Shown here piece by piece: positions 1 to 10,124 of a stretch of DNA of 64,000 bases. The stretch covers positions 1,180,501 through 1,244,500 of the forward strand of contig OY848929.1 of the NCBI GenBank assembly GCA_963693285.1, read 5' to 3'. How positions within the stretch are numbered: position 1 is the stretch's first letter; the number at the start of each line of letters is the position of its first letter. This stretch comes from Xestospongia muta (lineage: Eukaryota; Porifera; Demospongiae; Haplosclerida; Petrosiidae). The position numbers and the translations under genes were made by a program. The notes under the pieces were generated by a model. That model made no database searches. It was given only the letters and a program-made list of their open reading frames with translations, and was not told the origin of the DNA.

Positions 1-2935
1 GCTAGCAGTACCTTTCTTTTTCATATCTAGTTTTTGTTGTAGACTATTGAGTTGCTCATCATGTGAACTCATGTGTTGTTGAAATATTTGTTTTCGTTTT
101 TCTTGTCTGAAATATATAGCAGTCCATGATGAGTATATGATAATGTTACTGCTAACTTTGTGTTACTTTTAGCTGTTTGTATAGCACGATGTTTAGTAAT
201 TGCGTTTAATGTCTCCTTAAGTAACTGATCCTTGACCTGCAAAGGAGTAGAACACTATTGAAACAAAATCAAATGTATCTTACTTCTTTTGCTGTGGCAA
301 TCTCTTTCTTTTTCTTATCAATTTCCTTACTCTTTGCTATTTTCATTAAAGACAGACATTCTTTTAACTACATGCCAATAATCATCAATACAAAACTGTG
401 AGAGTCATTTTCTTTTATTTACTTCAACAACAGACATTTCTGCTAATAGACCTTGGCCTCCAGTCTCAGTCAAATCAACAAATTTTGATCGTACAACAGG
501 AACACTTTCCATGGCACGTATTTGTTGTATGAGTTCAATTTTACGTCTCATATCAGCCTCTTCCTAATTATTGACAACAATAAAAATTGCTCCATATTTA
601 AATGATTGTACTTCTTCTAAAGCTTGTTGCATTAGCTCTTGCTTTTACTTCTCAATTTGTTGAACTGATGTCAAATTTTGAAGTGTTATTTTAGAACAAT
701 TGTTGCTATAGTTCACTTACCTATTCTATGCTTCATTTGTTGTAATTTGATCTTAGCATTATGGGCACTGTGATGTCCTTGCATAACAGTCTCCACTAAC
801 TTTCTCATTTCCTTTTTCTCTCCTTCACGTCGACGAAAATATTCCAACAGGATGTTCAGGTTCCTCTTCTTGGGTCTAAAATAAAATGAGACAACTTAAG
901 TACACTCACAAATGTCTCTCTATTTTAACCTGTAAGTCAGTCTTTCTTTCTGTTTTTTCTTGCAATGTATCTGGTACCTTAGTCTCTGCCACTCTGGTAC
1001 CTTAGCAATGGTATAATGATGACAGAGATTCTTAATTAACCAGGGGGTGTGTGATTAATAGTAAATAGTTATGATATTAATATAGGTTTTGATTTAATTT
1101 TAATAGATTTCTTCATGTTTTGTTCAGGTTCCTCTTCTTGGGTCTAAAATAAAATGAGATAACTTAAGTACACTCAGAAATGTCTCTCTATTTTTACTTG
1201 TAAGTCAGTCTTTCTTTCTGGTTTGACTCGCAATGTCTCTGGTATGTTAGTTTCTGGTACCTTAGCAATGGGTTCTTCAGGGACAATAACATTTTCTATT
1301 GATATAATAATTCACTCATGACAATAAAAAACAAAGTCAATATTAAAATTAAAAAAAATGAAGATTTGCCTTTTATGTTGGTGTTCTTGATATTCAAGTT
1401 TCTCTTTTAATTTAGTAATTGTTGTTTTTATACTATACACAAAGTAAGGAAAATAATAATACAACATCTTTATAATGGCAGATAGTCAAGAGAGTTCTAT
1501 ATATCTTAGTTATCATAGTTATCATTACCTTAGAATGCCAATATCTATCTCAGTTATTGGTACTGCTTGTTCATGTCTGCTTGAAGCAAATTTGACAATC
1601 ACCTTAAAAGAAGTGGTAGTCAATCTTAGCTAGAAAATAATGAAGTACCTCATTAAATTCCTTTGAGACTCCTTTACAAATTGCCTTATCTTCTAATAGC
1701 TGTAGTTGTAATACTTGTAGACTTTTCTTGTCAACAACATTAGTGACTCTTCTACATAGCTGTTCAAATTGAGTGTAAGACATTACACAGTCTGTAGTAA
1801 CATGGACGACATTTTTAAAATGCTCAGAGAGGACTTGATCATTGAACTCCTATACAAACAAACAGCATAAATTACTTTCTAAAGCTGGTAGATATAAGAC
1901 CTCAGTGTACTATATACATCCAGTCTCTGCTACTTAGTAAATGATCTACAATCAAATAATCATATTGGATTATCTTCAATCCACACTGTAAAATTGAGTG
2001 ATTGATTTAATCATTTTTGTTGCAAATAGTACATACCAAGATACTGAAAAGTAAAGAAAACATGACTCGGTTTTAATTACTAGTATACCACATGTAATAT
2101 ACTAGTATACTAGCTAGTATACTACTATAGTTGCACTAACATTATTGATAGAATGATGTAAATAGAAGTAGGCAACAGATTTCTCTATTAATAGAAAGCA
2201 ACAGATGTCCTACTCTTCCTTGTTACTACTACAGTGTAAACACAAGAAGGAAATAGACTACATTACATGTAAATATAGATTAATTAAGATGGATATTATC
2301 TAATGACATGCTATATAGAATATCACAATTCTGACAATCAACTAAATGACTTGTCATTAACATATTAATAATAAGAACAGACTGGTGTTTATTAAACTTC
2401 TCAGTATCTCATCATGTATGACATGCAATGAAATGACCATATATTGGTTAAATCAATCAATCGGTTGTTATAGCGTGTAGTCTTTAGGAGTTAATATACT
2501 ATTAAGTATCAATGTGTTGTCAAATACCTTTAATAATTCCACCAATGTATATGCTTTATCTGAAGTTCCACTTGTTGATACATATTTTTGCCATGCCCAT
2601 GATACTGGACGATATAATAACTTCATTCCCCACTCTGACCATCCCATTTCCTCTGCTCGATACTCTGAGACTCTTCGGAGTTCCCCAGATTTTTCTAAAG
2701 AACTTATTACAACTGATAGACACTTTGGTAGCAATCCTCTCCAAGTAAACCTCTCTAATAGTTCTCTCTCAGTGAATACCCATTGACAAAGTTCTCGACA
2801 GCTGGAGTGGATGAGGGATTTCCAGAAAATGATCTTGTCATTCGAAAGAGAAATTTGAGAATTAGGTGGAAAAGGTGCTATTAGAAAATACATTCTTTCA
2901 TCGTCTGCCCATTCAGGAGGATACTTAAATGCCAT
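1..2935 (-). pseudogene. CHMP7 5' part fused to CFAP99 3' part, unit 1 (3' end outside window)
   Basis: Minus-strand chimera. Exon 1 (2528-2935, ATG at 2935, 136 codons) carries the CHMP7 N-terminal winged-helix region: PPEW near residue 6, an IIFWKSLIHSS block, then SEWGMKLLYRPVSW. Exon 2 is 1649-1849 (67 codons) and exon 3 is 1529-1602, with VIVKFA and TEIDIGIL as in CHMP7. Exon 4 (about 1367-1432) begins the first SNF7 helix (KLKEKLEYQEHQ). After two related lysine-rich exons (about 1195-1308 and 907-960), exon 721-875 runs in frame into CFAP99 exon 18 (LLEYFRRREGEK), and further CFAP99 exons follow to position 1. Lesions: the likely donor after exon 4 is AT instead of GT, and the CFAP99 exon 19 part has a TAA at 645-647. 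The rest of the SNF7 core is absent. CHMP7 normally nucleates ESCRT-III at the nuclear envelope; this copy could not do so as drawn. Confidence 0.75.
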
Positions 2936-3654
2936 TATTATTATTTAGACTGACCTCGCCTCTTGGTATTACGTCCAACAAAGGGAGTAGTTTAGCGAGC
3001 AAGCCTCTCCTCCTTTTTTTTGATAAGCTGACATGTGGAGGAACTGCCATTCTTTTCATGGGTGTAGAGTCGATAGCGTGGCATCTCAGCTTCCAATTTG
3101 GAAGGACAACAAACACAGAAAAAAAGAACTTATGGGTCCATGTGGCAATTTTAATAACAGTTTATAAGTACCATAGATGGTACAGACTACGTGACCATAG
3201 TCACATCTATACTGTCTATTTAAACTACGTAAACATTGCGGTACTGCCCTGCATTCTACGCATTCCAATTGGACAATAAGCCTATATAATAGTTAACTTC
3301 TAGACCCTCCACTGTCCGTCAGCTTATCAAAGTTGTCATAGGATTGTTTGTTTGTAGCCATTTTAGAAGAGATGTTTTTAGTACTGCAGTTTTAGAGCAT
3401 ATCAAAGTAGGAGGGGCTTGCTTGCTACGCAGAAGTAGATTGTTTGTTTTTCTATTAGACATTTTTCCCAAGTTAAATGATCATATTTTGCAGTGTTGTA
3501 GTCTCGTCCCCGGACCTACTCGCAAGCTAAAGTACTTACTACTTTAAGCTACTTTAAGCTACTTTAAGCTTGCGAGTAGGTCTGGGGACGAGACTAGCAG
3601 TGTTGTAGCTCCGCCCAAACGCATGAGAAGAAAAGCCTAAGAGAGCAGCGTACT
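2936..3654. promoter_or_regulatory. Divergent promoter region, chimera / asteroid-like A, unit 1
   Basis: A 719-bp spacer between the ATG of the CHMP7-type exon (minus) and the ATG of asteroid-like A (plus). It contains two adjacent dyads, GTACCAT-AG-ATGGTAC at 3168-3183 and GTGAC-CATA-GTCAC at 3191-3204, and a fold-back insertion at 3499-3596. Equivalent spacers are at 13511-14215 and 23822-24540. Short ORFs in it end inside the inserted hairpin and are not taken as genes. Promoter function is inferred from the divergent layout. Confidence 0.5.
3499..3596. mobile_element. Fold-back MITE with target-site duplication, unit 1
   Basis: A 98-bp element with inverted termini TAGTCTCGTCCCC...GGGGACGAGACTA and about 30-bp arms, around a loop made of the decamer tactttaagc repeated three times. 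It is flanked by a direct repeat GCAGTGTTG (3490-3498 and 3597-3605; up to 12 bp if TAG is shared). The empty site gcagtgttgtagctccgcc is present at the matching place upstream of pseudogene C (about 30207), which supports insertion. It lies about 50 bp upstream of the asteroid-like A start. Confidence 0.9.
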
Positions 3655-5361
3655 ATGGGAATATCTGGATTGACTCAATACGTTAAAGACAATTTTAGAG
3701 ACTGGGAGGACATCTCACTAAGTGGACAGCCTTTGGTACTGGACGGCAACGGTCTACGCTATTACTTAAGCGAGAAAGCTGACCTACAGTGGGAATATGG
3801 TGGCCAATATCCAGCTATGAGAGAAGTCATGATGACATTCATGGAATCTCTGCTGGCAGTGAATATACAACCACTTCATATTGTTTATGATGGTATTGGC
3901 CATAAGGAAGAAAAAATGGAAACATTACTAAGAAGAAGACAGGGTGATCTAAGTACCATAAAGAAATGTCTTAACAATCACTCGTATCAGAAAGAAAGAA
4001 TTCTTCCTCCATTGGTCTCAGATGTGTTTCGTGATGTCACGCAGAATTACAAAGATCGAGGAGTTGTTAAGATCTACTCAGCTGATGGAGAAGCTGATGG
4101 CATTGCTGTTACACTTTCTAACAAATTCAATTGTCCATTAGTAAGCAAAGACTCAGATTTTTTTGTTGCTCAATTGCAAGCTGGTTATATACCTCTATCA
4201 ATGATTGAGTGGACTACACCAGGTGCTCCTGTCACAGCTAAAATTTATCATAGGGAGGCATTTGCTGCCAGTCTTGGTATTTCTCCTGATCTTATACTAG
4301 CTATTCCAGCCATAGCTGGTAATGACATCATCACAAATCTTGTTGATGAAGAGACTCCTCTTAAGTATCGAATTCATGGCAATCCTCAATATCGTGGTAA
4401 AGATATAAAGGGAATAATCAATTTTATTAGATCTTGTGACACACTGGAAAGGCTAGAGAGCTCATTACAAGAGCAAGAAGACGGGCATCGTATTTTAGAA
4501 AAATTTAGCAAAAACTTCCAAAAAGCCCAAGAAATATATGAAACTAGATGTACTGAAACATTTGATGAAGAGGAATTCAAAAAATCCAGCTCCATAAGAG
4601 GGAAGGACGGTCGTGAACTTCCTGAATGGTTAATTAAGCAATATAGAGATTTTAATTTCTCTAATGAACATCTTGAAGTTCTAGTGCTTGCCATTCGCAT
4701 GCTTCCAATAATTCCTGAGGATTTCAGTAGCTCAAGTGCCAATTTATTAAGCAGACCCATCAGGCAAGAAATATATGGTTTAATTAAACCAGAGAGAGGA
4801 ATTGTTACAGAATATGTTCGTATTAGAGATCGCTTGAAAAAGGAAGATGTCATACCAATTATATCTGAAATGAACATACACACGATGAAAGACGCGTCAC
4901 AGGATGAGCGAATAAAAAAGTTATTTCAAGTTTTACTCTGTGATCCAAGTACTCTCTCTGCCATCAATCAAGAATGGCACATAGCTATTGCTTCAGTTTG
5001 TTATTGGGTAAAAAAAGCTCATGTACATAAAGACCACTTACAGTTAAAGTCACTTGTTTTATGCTTTACTCAATGCTACATACAAGATGTACGTCGATCT
5101 GAATTTTATCCAGATTTTAACATCAGTACTCTCCATCTCTATACACAATGGCAATGTGTGTATCACGATGCTGTTTTACTCAATCAAGTGCTTGCACTTC
5201 CTCTACCTAACCTCTCACCAGCTGTCTTGTTTGATGGGAAACGTGTGACATCCTACTCTAAACTAAAGGAGAGAGAGTTTGAGTCGTCGTTAACAAAAGT
5301 TTCTTCAGAAAGTAAAGCTCTTTATAAGAAAATCCTTCATATTGTTAACAATAATATTTAA
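3655..5361 (+). CDS. Asteroid-like (ASTE1 family) XPG-type nuclease, copy A, unit 1
   Basis: Single-exon gene, 568 aa, opening MGISGLTQYV as in the XPG/FEN1 N-terminal motif. Probable metal-binding acidic residues are in place: D30 (VLDGNG), D79 (VYDG), D144/E146/D148 (ADGEADG) and D166/D168 (SKDSDFF). The block with NCPLV before the last pair matches protein asteroid homologue 1, whose human member ASTE1 is a structure-specific nuclease linked to DNA end processing. The C-terminal part (about 200-568) has no motif I can name beyond family similarity. The start is set by the motif and by alignment with copies B and C. No intron is seen. It is divergent from the CHMP7-type chimera and convergent with a CFAP99 3' scrap. 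Nuclease function is inferred from conserved residues; cellular role unknown. Confidence 0.88.
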   Translation: MGISGLTQYVKDNFRDWEDISLSGQPLVLDGNGLRYYLSEKADLQWEYGGQYPAMREVMMTFMESLLAVNIQPLHIVYDGIGHKEEKMETLLRRRQGDLSTIKKCLNNHSYQKERILPPLVSDVFRDVTQNYKDRGVVKIYSADGEADGIAVTLSNKFNCPLVSKDSDFFVAQLQAGYIPLSMIEWTTPGAPVTAKIYHREAFAASLGISPDLILAIPAIAGNDIITNLVDEETPLKYRIHGNPQYRGKDIKGIINFIRSCDTLERLESSLQEQEDGHRILEKFSKNFQKAQEIYETRCTETFDEEEFKKSSSIRGKDGRELPEWLIKQYRDFNFSNEHLEVLVLAIRMLPIIPEDFSSSSANLLSRPIRQEIYGLIKPERGIVTEYVRIRDRLKKEDVIPIISEMNIHTMKDASQDERIKKLFQVLLCDPSTLSAINQEWHIAIASVCYWVKKAHVHKDHLQLKSLVLCFTQCYIQDVRRSEFYPDFNISTLHLYTQWQCVYHDAVLLNQVLALPLPNLSPAVLFDGKRVTSYSKLKEREFESSLTKVSSESKALYKKILHIVNNNI

Positions 5362-6369
5362 TAGAAGGATATTGTCGTTAAATCAGTTATAATGTTACAG
5401 AGAAATAATAAAATTTAATTTTATAGTTTTGTATACCAAAAGTTTTATTTTAATTAATGTTGTGATTGTTTGGAATTTATGTTTTTAATCTTGCTGTTGT
5501 TCTGTTGAAGAAAGAACAAATTGTTGAATTATATGAAGTTATAGTGAGAACATTAATATAATAATGGGGTATAGTTATATCTATACTTATATAATAATTC
5601 TACCTTAGTAAAGTGTCTAGTGCTGACTGTTTGTGTCCTGTAGTAGTGGTAACATCACTTGATATACTGGTCTACAGCAAACACTATAGCACTACAATAT
5701 ATTAATGTAAAGTTACCTTTCCTTGTCGTGACAGCTGGATGTTCAACTTGTGCAAAAGTACATACATAAGTACATTCTTAATCTAGTGTTATTTTAGTAT
5801 ACTAACTAAAATTGACAACCTCAATCAAACTAAAATAAAACTAAAATTTAAATTTCATTTCATAATTTTAGTTGTTGACCATACTGTTATTGCTTTTGCC
5901 CATAAAACCTAACAACACATCAAGACCTGCTTATAAGGAAATTTTAATTTGTAGCTGCCACTAGCTGTTACTATATGTAACTACATGCATTGTCAGGATA
6001 TAAGAAATAATGTTTTATTGGTTAAATATGGCTCATATCCTAGCAAAATCAAAAGTGCTGAGTTCGAAGTATATCTTGAAGAATTTATTTTCTGTTATAT
6101 TTGAAGTTGCTGTACATGAACTAGTTCACTTGGCAAATAAATAGTCTTACAAAACACATACAACATGTCAAGTTATTTTAATGGACAAACTTGACAATAA
6201 CTTATTTAGACCTGGAGTACTACCTAAAAATCAGTTAAATTAAGAATAAACAATTTATCATACTAACCCAACACTAATTCTAACATCTGCTCCAACTAGA
6301 CAATACCCTCATCTAGTACAGAAAATGGTGATGCAAAACCTTTATAACAGCAGTAGTTAAGAGTGTTAT
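5362..6369. other. Asteroid-like A 3' flank with antisense CFAP99 3'-exon scrap, unit 1
   Basis: About 1 kb without an intact gene. From about 5600 to 5745 it matches, on the minus strand, the last CFAP99 exon and the final bases of exon 23, including the acceptor tgctgtag and donor gtaact. So each asteroid-like copy was once followed by CFAP99. The remainder (about 5750-6370) is AT-rich unique sequence shared by units 1-3, at about 15920-16930 and 25790-26810 in the others. I see no gene there. Confidence 0.7.
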
Positions 6370-6499
6370 ATATGTGTTAGTCACCATAGTAACCATTACC
6401 TTAGAATACCAATATCTATCTCAGCTACTGGAAGTCCTTGTGCATGTCTACTTGTTCAGAGAACACCTGGTCATTGAGCTCCTATACAAACAAACAGTA

Positions 6500-6734
6500 C
6501 ACTGTAAAAACTGTTTGGTTGATTTAGCTATAATATATGGTTATACAGGTGGCATGTGTAAAATGTAAATATTGATAACTAATCTACTAGGAAATTGATC
6601 TTTATCTAGCTACATAAGCAGTGTACATTAGTAATAAAAACAGTAGTATGCTTGCTTTTTTGACAAAAATATGTTTGCAATTGTAAGCTGTATAACCAAC
6701 TAATGGTTAAATCAACCAATCCATTTTTACAGTG
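6500..6734. mobile_element. Fold-back MITE, CACTGTAAAA termini, unit 1
   Basis: A 235-bp palindromic element. The left arm (6500-6548) reads CACTGTAAAA...GGTTATACAG and the right arm (6688-6734) is its imperfect complement CTGTATAACC...TTTTTACAGTG. A further arm of the same family, in plus orientation, is at 6908-6954. Matching copies are in units 2 and 3. No coding capacity, so non-autonomous. I could not assign a clear target duplication. Confidence 0.75.
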
Positions 6735-6807
6735 ATATACACTGGAAATTTAATATGTCATTTTAATTAACAACTAATTTGTACATTACATGGACAGATT
6801 ACTATGG

Positions 6808-6913
6808 AATATAGAATTCTTGTGAATTACTTACTGTTTAATTTATTGGTATGTTGTACTTTTACATACCAACCAATTATACAGTGAGTAAATAATTCAC
6901 AAAAATTCTGTAT
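6808..6913. repeat. Long hairpin (inverted repeat), unit 1
   Basis: Two arms of about 44 bp flank a short loop. The left arm begins near atagaattcttgtgaatta and the right arm near taattcacaaaaattc; they pair around tggtatgt/acatacca. It is present in all units. In unit 3 a longer version with outer arms survives (27168-27450). Confidence 0.75.
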
Positions 6914-7457
6914 AACCATATATTGGTCAAATCAACCAATCAGATTTTACAGTGTTTAGGAGTTAATATACTATTAAGTATTAATGTGTTGTCAAATACT
7001 TTTAATAATTCTACCAATGTATATGCTTCATCTGAAGTTCCACTTGTTGATACATATTTTCCCTCGTCCATGATACTGGATGATATAATAATTTCATTCC
7101 CCATTCCACCCGCCCATCCTATTTCATCTAAATGGTACTTTGAGATTCATTGGCTTATTACAACTCATAGAAACTATGGTAGAAATCTTCTCCAAGTAAA
7201 TCTCTCCAATGGTTTTTTCTCAGTGAATACCCACTGACAGCTGAAATGAATGAGGGATTTTCCAGAAAATGATCTTGTCATTGGAAAGAAAATTTTGACA
7301 ATTAGGAGGAAAAGGTGCAATTAGAAAAAACGTTCTTTAATCGTCTGTTGTTCAGGAGGATACCTAATACTATTGTTACTATTCAGAGTGACCACGCCTT
7401 TAGTTTACGTGCAGGAAAGGGCGATTACCGGCGATATCTTGTGTATAGCACGAAGAG

Positions 7458-9155
7458 ATGGGGATACAGAAATTAACTCAATATGTGACCACTAATTTTA
7501 GGGACTGGGAAGACAAATCACTAGCTGGATGTCCTTTGGTGCTGGATGGCAATAGTTTGCCATATTATTTGAGCAAGAGAGCCGAGCTAGAATGGAAATA
7601 CGGCGGCCAATATCCTGCTCTGGTGAAAGTCATGGAGAGTTTCTTTGAAACTCTGTTAGCAAAGAACATAAAGCCAATTCATATTGTTTTTGACGGTATT
7701 GATCCTGAAGAAAAATTGGAAACAGTATTAAATAGAAGACAGGGCTTTCTAGATACTATAAAAAAATGCCTTAATGGTGAATTTGTCCCTCCACACGTAG
7801 AGAAGAATATACTTCCTCCATTGGTCACAGAAGTGTTTCGTAAGGTCGTACAAGATTACAAACGTCAAGGAGTTGTTAAGATCTACTCAGCTGATGGAGA
7901 AGCTGATGGTATTGCTGTCACACTTTCCAACAAATTCAATTGTCCATTAGTAGGAGAGGATTCTGACTTTTTTATTGCTCCACTACAAGCTGGTTATGTG
8001 CCTCTCTCAAACCTTGAGTGGACTAGACTAGGTGCTCCTGTAACAGCTAAAATTTATCATAGGGAGGCATTTGCTGCCAGTCTTCGTATTTCTCCTGATC
8101 TTATTCTAGCTATTCCAGCCATAGCTGGTAATGACATCATCACAAATCTTGTTGAAGAGACTTCTCTCAAGGATAAAGTTCGTGACAATCCTCGATATCG
8201 TGGTAAAGATACAGAGGGAACAATCAATTTTATTAGATCTTGTAACACACTGGAAAGGCTAGAAAGTTCTTTGGAAAAGCTAAGAGATGGACGAAGCGTC
8301 TTGGCTAAATTTCGTGCAAATTTCCAGAAAGCACAAGGAATATATGAAAACATTCAGCCATTCAATGAAGAGAAGTTCAAAGTGTCTAGCTCCATACGAA
8401 GAATAGACGGTCGTACACTTCCACAGTGGTTGATTGAGCAGTATAGAGACTTTAATTTCTCTTACCGACTGCTTGAAGTCTATGTCACAGCTCAATACCT
8501 GTTTCGTGTAATTCCTGATGACTTTAGCCAGCCAAGTGCTAAGTCATTTAGTAAACCCATCAGACAAGAAATATATGGGTTGATTAAACCAGAAGGAGGA
8601 AATGTTGCAGAAGTTATTCGTGTTAGAGACCGCCTGGCAAAAGTAGATGTCATGCCTATTGTCTCTGAAATGAATATACACACAATTAATCGTGTGTCAC
8701 GAGATGAGAGAATGAAAAAGCTGTGTCAAGTTCTGCTGTGCGATCCAAGCACATTCTCTGTCATTGATCAAGAATGGCACATAGCTATTGCTTCAGTTTG
8801 TTTTTGGGTCAAAACAGCTCGTATAATGAAAAATGACTTACGACTAAAGTCACTTGTTTTATGCTTTTCTCAGTGCTACACACAAGATATGGCCACATTC
8901 AAGCCTGCTTTTAACATTGCTAGTCTCCATCTCTACACACAATGGCAATGTGTGTATCACGATGCTATTTTACTCAATCAAGTGCTTGCGCTTCCTCTAC
9001 CTTACCTCTCACCAGCTGTTTTGTTTGATGGGAAATGTGTGACATCCTACTCTCAGCTTAAGGAGAGAGATTTTGACTTGCTGCTTACAAGTTGTACAAG
9101 AGAAAGCCAAGAGCTATACAAGAAAATCATCAGCATTGTTAATGCTAATATATAA
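7458..9155 (+). CDS. Asteroid-like XPG-type nuclease, copy B, unit 1
   Basis: Single-exon gene, 565 aa, starting MGIQKLTQYV. It is paralogous to copy A along its whole length, roughly two-thirds identical by eye. Acidic residues expected for an XPG-type active site are kept: D30 (VLDGNS), D79 (VFDG), D146/E148/D150 (ADGEADG) and D168/D170 (GEDSDFF). The main length difference from A is a 4-residue longer segment around residues 107-118 (FVPPHVEK). The promoter is short: the decayed CHMP7 exon 1 ends less than 100 bp upstream. B proteins differ at only three positions between units 1 and 2, whereas A differs at about seven, so B looks at least as constrained. No partner domain is visible after about residue 200. 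Confidence 0.88.
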   Translation: MGIQKLTQYVTTNFRDWEDKSLAGCPLVLDGNSLPYYLSKRAELEWKYGGQYPALVKVMESFFETLLAKNIKPIHIVFDGIDPEEKLETVLNRRQGFLDTIKKCLNGEFVPPHVEKNILPPLVTEVFRKVVQDYKRQGVVKIYSADGEADGIAVTLSNKFNCPLVGEDSDFFIAPLQAGYVPLSNLEWTRLGAPVTAKIYHREAFAASLRISPDLILAIPAIAGNDIITNLVEETSLKDKVRDNPRYRGKDTEGTINFIRSCNTLERLESSLEKLRDGRSVLAKFRANFQKAQGIYENIQPFNEEKFKVSSSIRRIDGRTLPQWLIEQYRDFNFSYRLLEVYVTAQYLFRVIPDDFSQPSAKSFSKPIRQEIYGLIKPEGGNVAEVIRVRDRLAKVDVMPIVSEMNIHTINRVSRDERMKKLCQVLLCDPSTFSVIDQEWHIAIASVCFWVKTARIMKNDLRLKSLVLCFSQCYTQDMATFKPAFNIASLHLYTQWQCVYHDAILLNQVLALPLPYLSPAVLFDGKCVTSYSQLKERDFDLLLTSCTRESQELYKKIISIVNANI

Positions 9156-9338
9156 GACTAACATTTTTATAAAGTGGGATTTAGTTGAATGACTTTATTA
9201 TTAGACACAGAAGTAGATTGTTTGTTTTTCTATTATACATTTTTTCCCCAAGTTAAATGATCATATCTTACAGCGTTGTAGCTCCACCCAATCCACAAAC
9301 AGAAAAGCTTTAGGGGAATCCCTACATGGTAGAGTACT
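9156..9338. other. Spacer between asteroid-like B and pseudogene C, unit 1
   Basis: A short spacer. Its right half (about 9205-9338) is a copy of the asteroid-like A upstream region (cagaagtagattgtttg...gttgtagctcc) without the fold-back insertion, giving the pre-insertion state of that promoter. The equivalents are 19715-19897 and 30092-30274. Confidence 0.7.
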
Positions 9339-9887
9339 ATAGGAATACTAGGATTGACTCAATATGTCAAAGACAATTTTATACCTATTTTGTGTATTTC
9401 CTGATGACTTTAGCCAGCCAAGTGCTAAGTCATTTAGTAGACTCATCAGGCAAGAAATATATTGGTTGATTAAACCATGCACTTTCTCTTTCATTGATCA
9501 AGAATAGCACATAGCTATTGCTTCATTTTGTTTTTGGGCTAAAACAGCTCGTATAATGAAAAATGACTTATGATTAAAGTCACTTGTTTTATGCTTTACT
9601 CAATGCTACATACAAGATGTATGTAGATCTGAATTTGACCCAGATTTTAACATCACTACTCTCCATCTCTATACACAATGGCAATGTGTGTTACATGATG
9701 CTGTTTTACTCAATCAAGTCCTTGCACTTTCTACCTAACCTCTCACCACCTGTCTTGTTTGATGGAAAACATGCGTGATGTATTACTCTAAACTAAAGGA
9801 GAGTTTGAGTTGTTGTTAACAAAAGCTACTCCCAAAAGTAAAGCTCTTTATAAGAAAATCCTTCATATTGTTAACAATAATATTTAA
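9339..9887 (+). pseudogene. Asteroid-like pseudogene C, unit 1
   Basis: Third asteroid-like copy in the unit. The start codon has become ATA (9339-9341) in front of an otherwise A-like GILGLTQYVKDNF. A large deletion then joins residue 14 to the region around residue 350, and a second removes part of the C-terminal half. In-frame stops follow (QE-stop before HIAIAS, and others), and the tail ends with the same IVNNNI-type end as copy A. It cannot encode a nuclease. It is immediately followed, in antisense, by the CFAP99-type 3' exons of the next unit. Confidence 0.9.
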
Positions 9888-10124
9888 TAGAAGGATATTG
9901 TAGTTAAATCAGTTATATTATTACAGAGAAGTAATAAAATTTAATTTTATAGTTTTGTATACCAGAAGTTTTATTTTCATGTTGTTGTAAATGTTTGGAA
10001 TTTATGTTTTTAATCTTGCTGTTGTTCTGTTAAAGAAAGAACAAATTGTTGAATTATATGAAGCTTTATTGAGAACATTATTATAATAATAGAGTATAGT
10101 TATATCTATACTTATACAATAATT

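Larger units (their letters stand above)
6370..7380 (-). pseudogene. Decayed CHMP7 5' copy upstream of asteroid-like B, unit 1
   Basis: Minus-strand remnant. Around 6395-6440 it still matches CHMP7 exon 3 (the TEIDIGIL region), but it is joined by deletion to the 5' end of exon 2 (about 6455-6490). Exon 1 is recognisable from about 7380 down to 6990, with frameshifts and internal losses: the block between IHSS and FTE is shortened. Fold-back elements occupy 6500-6954. No usable reading frame remains. It marks B as a duplicate of an ancestral CHMP7/asteroid-like divergent pair. Confidence 0.8.

Noticed and set aside
2512..2786. Plus-strand ORFs over the CHMP7-type exon
   Set aside because: Shadows of the minus-strand exon, whose protein matches CHMP7 and whose splice sites are consistent.
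3344..3547. 67-codon plus-strand ORF upstream of asteroid-like A, repeated in all units
   Set aside because: It ends inside the fold-back insertion and shows no family resemblance. It is repeated only because the whole unit is.
4386..4883. 165-codon minus-strand ORF inside asteroid-like A
   Set aside because: Antisense shadow of a recognised coding frame; it has no motif of its own.
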